NCBI GenBank assembly: GCA_963422285.2
Contig: CAXXJO010000002.1
Span: 248,001 to 312,000 of the forward strand
Direction of reading: 5' to 3'
Source: VXYL01 sp963422285
Lineage (GTDB): Bacteria; Pseudomonadota; Gammaproteobacteria; Pseudomonadales; Azotimanducaceae
Length of the DNA stretch: 64,000 bases
Part shown: positions 61,192 to 64,000 of the stretch, one piece after another
How positions within the stretch are numbered: position 1 is the stretch's first letter
Layout of the letters: each line of letters begins with the position of its first letter
The notes under the pieces: generated by a model
What the model saw: only the letters and a program-made list of their open reading frames with translations
Databases searched by the model: none
What the model was told of the DNA's origin: nothing
Position numbers and translations under genes: made by a program

Positions 61192-62565
61192 ATGCCACGG
61201 TCCGCGCGGGCGGAACTCCGCACCCTAGGCGTCCTCGCGGCGCCAATCGTCGTCGCCCAGCTCTCGCAGATGGGCATGGGCGTTGCCGATGCCATCATGG
61301 CCGGGCGCGTCGGTGCCCGGGATCTCGCCGGGGTGACGCTGGGCGGCAACCTCTACTGGCCAGCCATGCTGCTGATGTCCGGCATCATCATGGCGGTTAC
61401 GCCGTCCGTATCGCAGCTGCACGGCGCGGGACGGACGGCGGCGGCTGGCGCGGTAGTTCGCCAAGCGCTGTGGATCGCCATCTGCGGCGGCGCGTGTATC
61501 GCGGTGCTGCTGCACAATGTCGAACCCGTCTACCGGCTGGTGGGCGTCGACCCGGAAGCCATTCCCGTAGCCGTGGCTTATCTTCGGGCAGCGAGTCTGG
61601 GACTGGTGCCGATGCTGGCCTATATGGCCTTGCGCTGCCTGTCCGAGGGACTGACGTGGACGCGACCGGCCATGTTCATCAGTCTGAGCGCACTGGCCGT
61701 CAAGCTGCCGCTGAACTGGCTGTTCATCTACGGCCAACCGAGTCTCGGCATCCCTGCCCTGGGCGGCGTCGGCTGCGGCTGGGCCACAGCCATCGTCATG
61801 GCGTACTCGCTGCTGGCGATGGTGCTGGTGGCTTCGTTCTCGCGCATTCGCGCCTCTAAGGTGTTCAGCGCATTCTCCTGGCCCGACTGGCACGGCATCG
61901 TCACCCTGCTGAAGCTGGGTGCGCCCATTGGACTGACGCTGTTCGTCGAAGTGGCTTTCTTCTCCTTTGCGGCGTTGCTGATCGCCCGCTTGGGGGTGGA
62001 TGTCGTGGCCTCCCACCAAGTCGCATTCAATGTCGCCGGCATCGCTTTCATGGTGCCCTTGGCGCTGGGCACGGCGGCGACCATTCGCGTCGGCTTCAAT
62101 GTCGGCGCCGGCGATCCGACCGCGGCACGCCAGTCGGCGTGGGTGGCGGTGGCGACGACGCTGACCTGGGGCGCGATGGTCGCCGTCGCGATGCTGGCGC
62201 TGCGCCACGAGATCGTCAGCTGGTATACGAACGAAGCGGCCGTGATGCAGGTTGCCGCTGGGCTGCTGCTGATCGGCGCCCTGTTCCAGGTGTTCGATGC
62301 CGGTCAAGCCACCATCATGGGCGCGCTGCGCGGCTACAAGGATACCCGCGCCCCCATGGTGATCGCGCTGATCGCCTATTGGCTGGTGGGCCTGCCGATG
62401 GGCGCGGCGCTGTGCTTCGGATTCGCCGGCATCGAAGCCATCGGCGTATACGGGTTCTGGTGGGGGCTGGTAGCGGGACTGGCTGCGGCGGCAACCGCCC
62501 TGTTCACACGGCTGCTGAAGGTTTCCCGGCATCCGGCGAGAGTTGCGGCGCGTCACCCTATCTAG
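61192..62565 (+). CDS. MATE family efflux transporter (NorM-like)
   Basis: A 457-residue polytopic inner-membrane protein with about 12 helices, exporting cationic drugs or other compounds in exchange for Na+ or H+. Seen: LAAPIVVAQLSQMGMGVADAIMAGRVGARDLAG in the first helices (typical of the NorM branch), LPLNWLFIYG, GAPIGLTLFVEVAFFSFAAL in the second half and GALRGYKDTRAPM. The length is normal. The ATG at 61192 is chosen because it gives the family N-terminus; an ATG 13 codons upstream lies in a TACAAT that may be part of the promoter. Not coupled to its neighbours. Confidence 0.88.
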   Translation: MPRSARAELRTLGVLAAPIVVAQLSQMGMGVADAIMAGRVGARDLAGVTLGGNLYWPAMLLMSGIIMAVTPSVSQLHGAGRTAAAGAVVRQALWIAICGGACIAVLLHNVEPVYRLVGVDPEAIPVAVAYLRAASLGLVPMLAYMALRCLSEGLTWTRPAMFISLSALAVKLPLNWLFIYGQPSLGIPALGGVGCGWATAIVMAYSLLAMVLVASFSRIRASKVFSAFSWPDWHGIVTLLKLGAPIGLTLFVEVAFFSFAALLIARLGVDVVASHQVAFNVAGIAFMVPLALGTAATIRVGFNVGAGDPTAARQSAWVAVATTLTWGAMVAVAMLALRHEIVSWYTNEAAVMQVAAGLLLIGALFQVFDAGQATIMGALRGYKDTRAPMVIALIAYWLVGLPMGAALCFGFAGIEAIGVYGFWWGLVAGLAAAATALFTRLLKVSRHPARVAARHPI

Positions 62566-62994
62566 GCTTGTCGGTTCAGCTTGCGCTGGTGAGGCCTCGG
62601 GCAGGCATTTCCTCCGGACATCCGCAGACGGAAGTCCGGCAGAACACCTACCCCCAACGGATTTGGACACCCTGACAGGTCATGTTTCCATAGGAAAGCA
62701 CGGTATCTGTTCGATGCGCGGGGTTTCCAGCGCGTCTATGCTCGACAGGCGCCTGCGCCGACGCCTGTGGCGCAGACGGCCGGCAGATGCCCGATGATGG
62801 AATCGAAGCATGAAGAGACCGCGCCCACGGGGCAATCTCAAGGTGAGCAGGGTGGCGCCAAAACCTCCCGCAGTCGATTTGGACCGTGTGGCGGAATGTT
62901 GTCGATACGTAGGGAGCACCTACCATAAGCACGGACCGGATGCGCTCGGCCGCGGCTCGTGATGGTTCCATCATCCTCGGGGATGAAGCTGCGC
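62566..62994. other. Gene-free stretch after the MATE gene
   Basis: About 430 bp in which no credible frame was seen on either strand. It leads into the remnant at 62995. Confidence 0.4.
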
Positions 62995-63231
62995 TGGAGC
63001 CGCTGGACGCCTAGACATGCCAAGATCGAATTCGTCGATCCAGGCGAGGCGCAGGTGGAACGCGCCCAACTCCAGGATCAGTTCCCATCCCTGATCGAAG
63101 CGGCGCTCGCAAGGCTGCGGGCGACAGGGATGGAGGACGATGGCCTTGGCGACGCTTGGCGGGCGATCCTTTCCCTGGACGAGGACGAACAGCAGTTCTG
63201 CTGCGCCTGGCCAATGCTCGTGGCTTGCTGA
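62995..63231 (+). pseudogene. Remnant of an ImmA/IrrE-type or XRE-linked protein (internal fragment)
   Basis: A short open stretch reads RWTPRHAKIEFVDPGEAQVERAQL, FPSLIEAALARLRATG, DAWRAILSLDEDEQQFC. The DAW-IL-LDxDEQxFC pattern is common just before the metalloprotease domain in ImmA/IrrE (DUF955) proteins that regulate mobile elements. Here no HEXXH follows and no start is credible, so it is a fragment. From 63232 to 63417 nothing was recognised. Confidence 0.4.
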
Positions 63232-63453
63232 GAGAACAGCAATGCCACTCCACTCCTCGAAGGGGCCTGCCGACTATTCTTGCTAAGTCCCTATTCTTGC
63301 TAGTGAGCCGTCTAGATCTCTACATCTTGCGATTGGATGGTTAAGCGCGGCAATACAGGTTCAAACCGACGCACTACCCGGCACTTGGCTAGACTGCAAC
63401 GTCCGCCGAGGTCGAGTATGCTTAGATGCTTGGGGTCGACGGGAGAAAGGCCG

Positions 63454-64000
63454 TTGGCGGAAGTCGAAGTGATCTCTCACGAGCACTGGGCGGAGGTGGT
63501 GCTCAACCGACCGCAACGCAGAAACGCCATCGACGGCCCCCTGGGCGAGCATCTGGCCGTGGCGGTCGAGCGGCTGGACGCGGCCGACGACATGCAGGCG
63601 ATTCTACTGCGCGGTGCCGACGGCGCATTCTGTTCCGGTCTGGATATCAAGTCCTTCAACGCCGATCCGCCGCCAACATGGCTGCCGCACTTCAACGCCA
63701 TTTGGCGCAGCGCCCACAAGGCCCTCTATCAATGCGGCAAGCCCATCGTCGCGGCGCTGGAACGCTATGCCATCAACGGCGGCGCGGCGCTGGCGCTGGC
63801 CGCGGACCTGCTGATCGCCGGCAAAGCCGCATTCCTGCAAGTGGGCGAGGTGAAGATCGGCATGGCGGCACCCTACAACATGGCTTGGCTGCGCCTGCGC
63901 CACAGCGAAAGCCTAGCCGCCAAGCTGACCCTCACCGGCCGGCGATTCACAGGCACGGAACTTGGCGAGCTCGGCATCGCCTACGCGGTGGCGGACGACG
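63454..64000 (+). CDS. Enoyl-CoA hydratase/isomerase family protein, 5' part
   Basis: A crotonase-fold enzyme that runs off the window end. Seen in 182 codons: HWAEVVLNRPQRRNAIDGPL at the start, AILLRGADGAFCSGLDIKSF (first oxyanion segment), and ERYAINGGAALALAADLLIA (second), then VGEVKIGMAAPYN. It differs clearly from the intact copy at 3178-3954. The TTG at 63454 has GGGAG eight bases upstream and gives the family N-terminus; an ATG at 63418 in the same frame is the alternative and would add 12 residues. Orientation suggests it continues into a further catabolic unit outside the window. Confidence 0.8.
   Translation, partial: MAEVEVISHEHWAEVVLNRPQRRNAIDGPLGEHLAVAVERLDAADDMQAILLRGADGAFCSGLDIKSFNADPPPTWLPHFNAIWRSAHKALYQCGKPIVAALERYAINGGAALALAADLLIAGKAAFLQVGEVKIGMAAPYNMAWLRLRHSESLAAKLTLTGRRFTGTELGELGIAYAVADD

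Overview
The window is GC-rich (roughly mid-60s percent by eye), densely coded on both strands, and looks like a chromosomal segment of a Gram-negative proteobacterium. Clues are an O-antigen-ligase-type membrane protein beside two glycosyltransferases, a YegD-type Hsp70, a lipoprotein signal, MATE and MFS exporters, and many acyl-CoA, amidohydrolase and phytanoyl-CoA-dioxygenase-like genes. A marine or host-associated gammaproteobacterium would fit, but that is inference. No rRNA, tRNA or CRISPR array was recognised.

Layout. 1-3 kb: end of an Ldh_2 dehydrogenase, then a DNA methyltransferase overlapping a frameshifted restriction endonuclease. 3-7 kb: catabolic genes (enoyl-CoA hydratase, esterase, luciferase-like monooxygenase, Gfo/Idh oxidoreductase). 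7-9 kb: wreckage of a thiolase and an AAA ATPase. 9-15 kb: phosphotriesterase-like protein, beta-lactamase-fold lipoprotein, alpha/beta hydrolase with a Cys in the nucleophile position, a broken DUF4143 ATPase with a perfect inverted repeat at its start, and an intact thiolase-family gene. 15-26 kb: a repeated unit built from two intact AAA ATPase paralogues, a 2054-residue exported subtilase with NDDF repeats and a beta-propeller, and shuffled or decayed copies of the subtilase's C-terminal modules. 26-30 kb: surface polysaccharide genes. 30-32 kb: a decayed secreted protein and an AbiEii-type toxin pair. 32-38 kb: metabolic genes, two of which carry the same 45-bp-period DNA element inserted in frame. 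38-48.5 kb: an integrated element with a small secreted protein, HigBA, a frameshifted Mrr, a frameshifted MmeI-type enzyme and two tandem tyrosine integrases. 48.5-64 kb: amidase, FAD-linked oxidase, methyltransferase, broken MFS exporter, lytic transglycosylase, aldose epimerase, YegD, acyl-CoA synthetase, metallo-beta-lactamase-fold hydrolase, MATE exporter and the start of another enoyl-CoA hydratase.

Two patterns stand out. First, nearly all recognisable metabolic genes are uninterrupted, while restriction-modification, ATPase, integrase and other accessory genes repeatedly carry a single frameshift or one in-frame stop. This looks like selective decay of mobile and defence genes, although assembly errors cannot be excluded from sequence alone. 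Second, there are two dispersed repeat systems: the ATPase/subtilase-module unit, and a short palindrome-prone element that entered two unrelated genes without breaking their frames.
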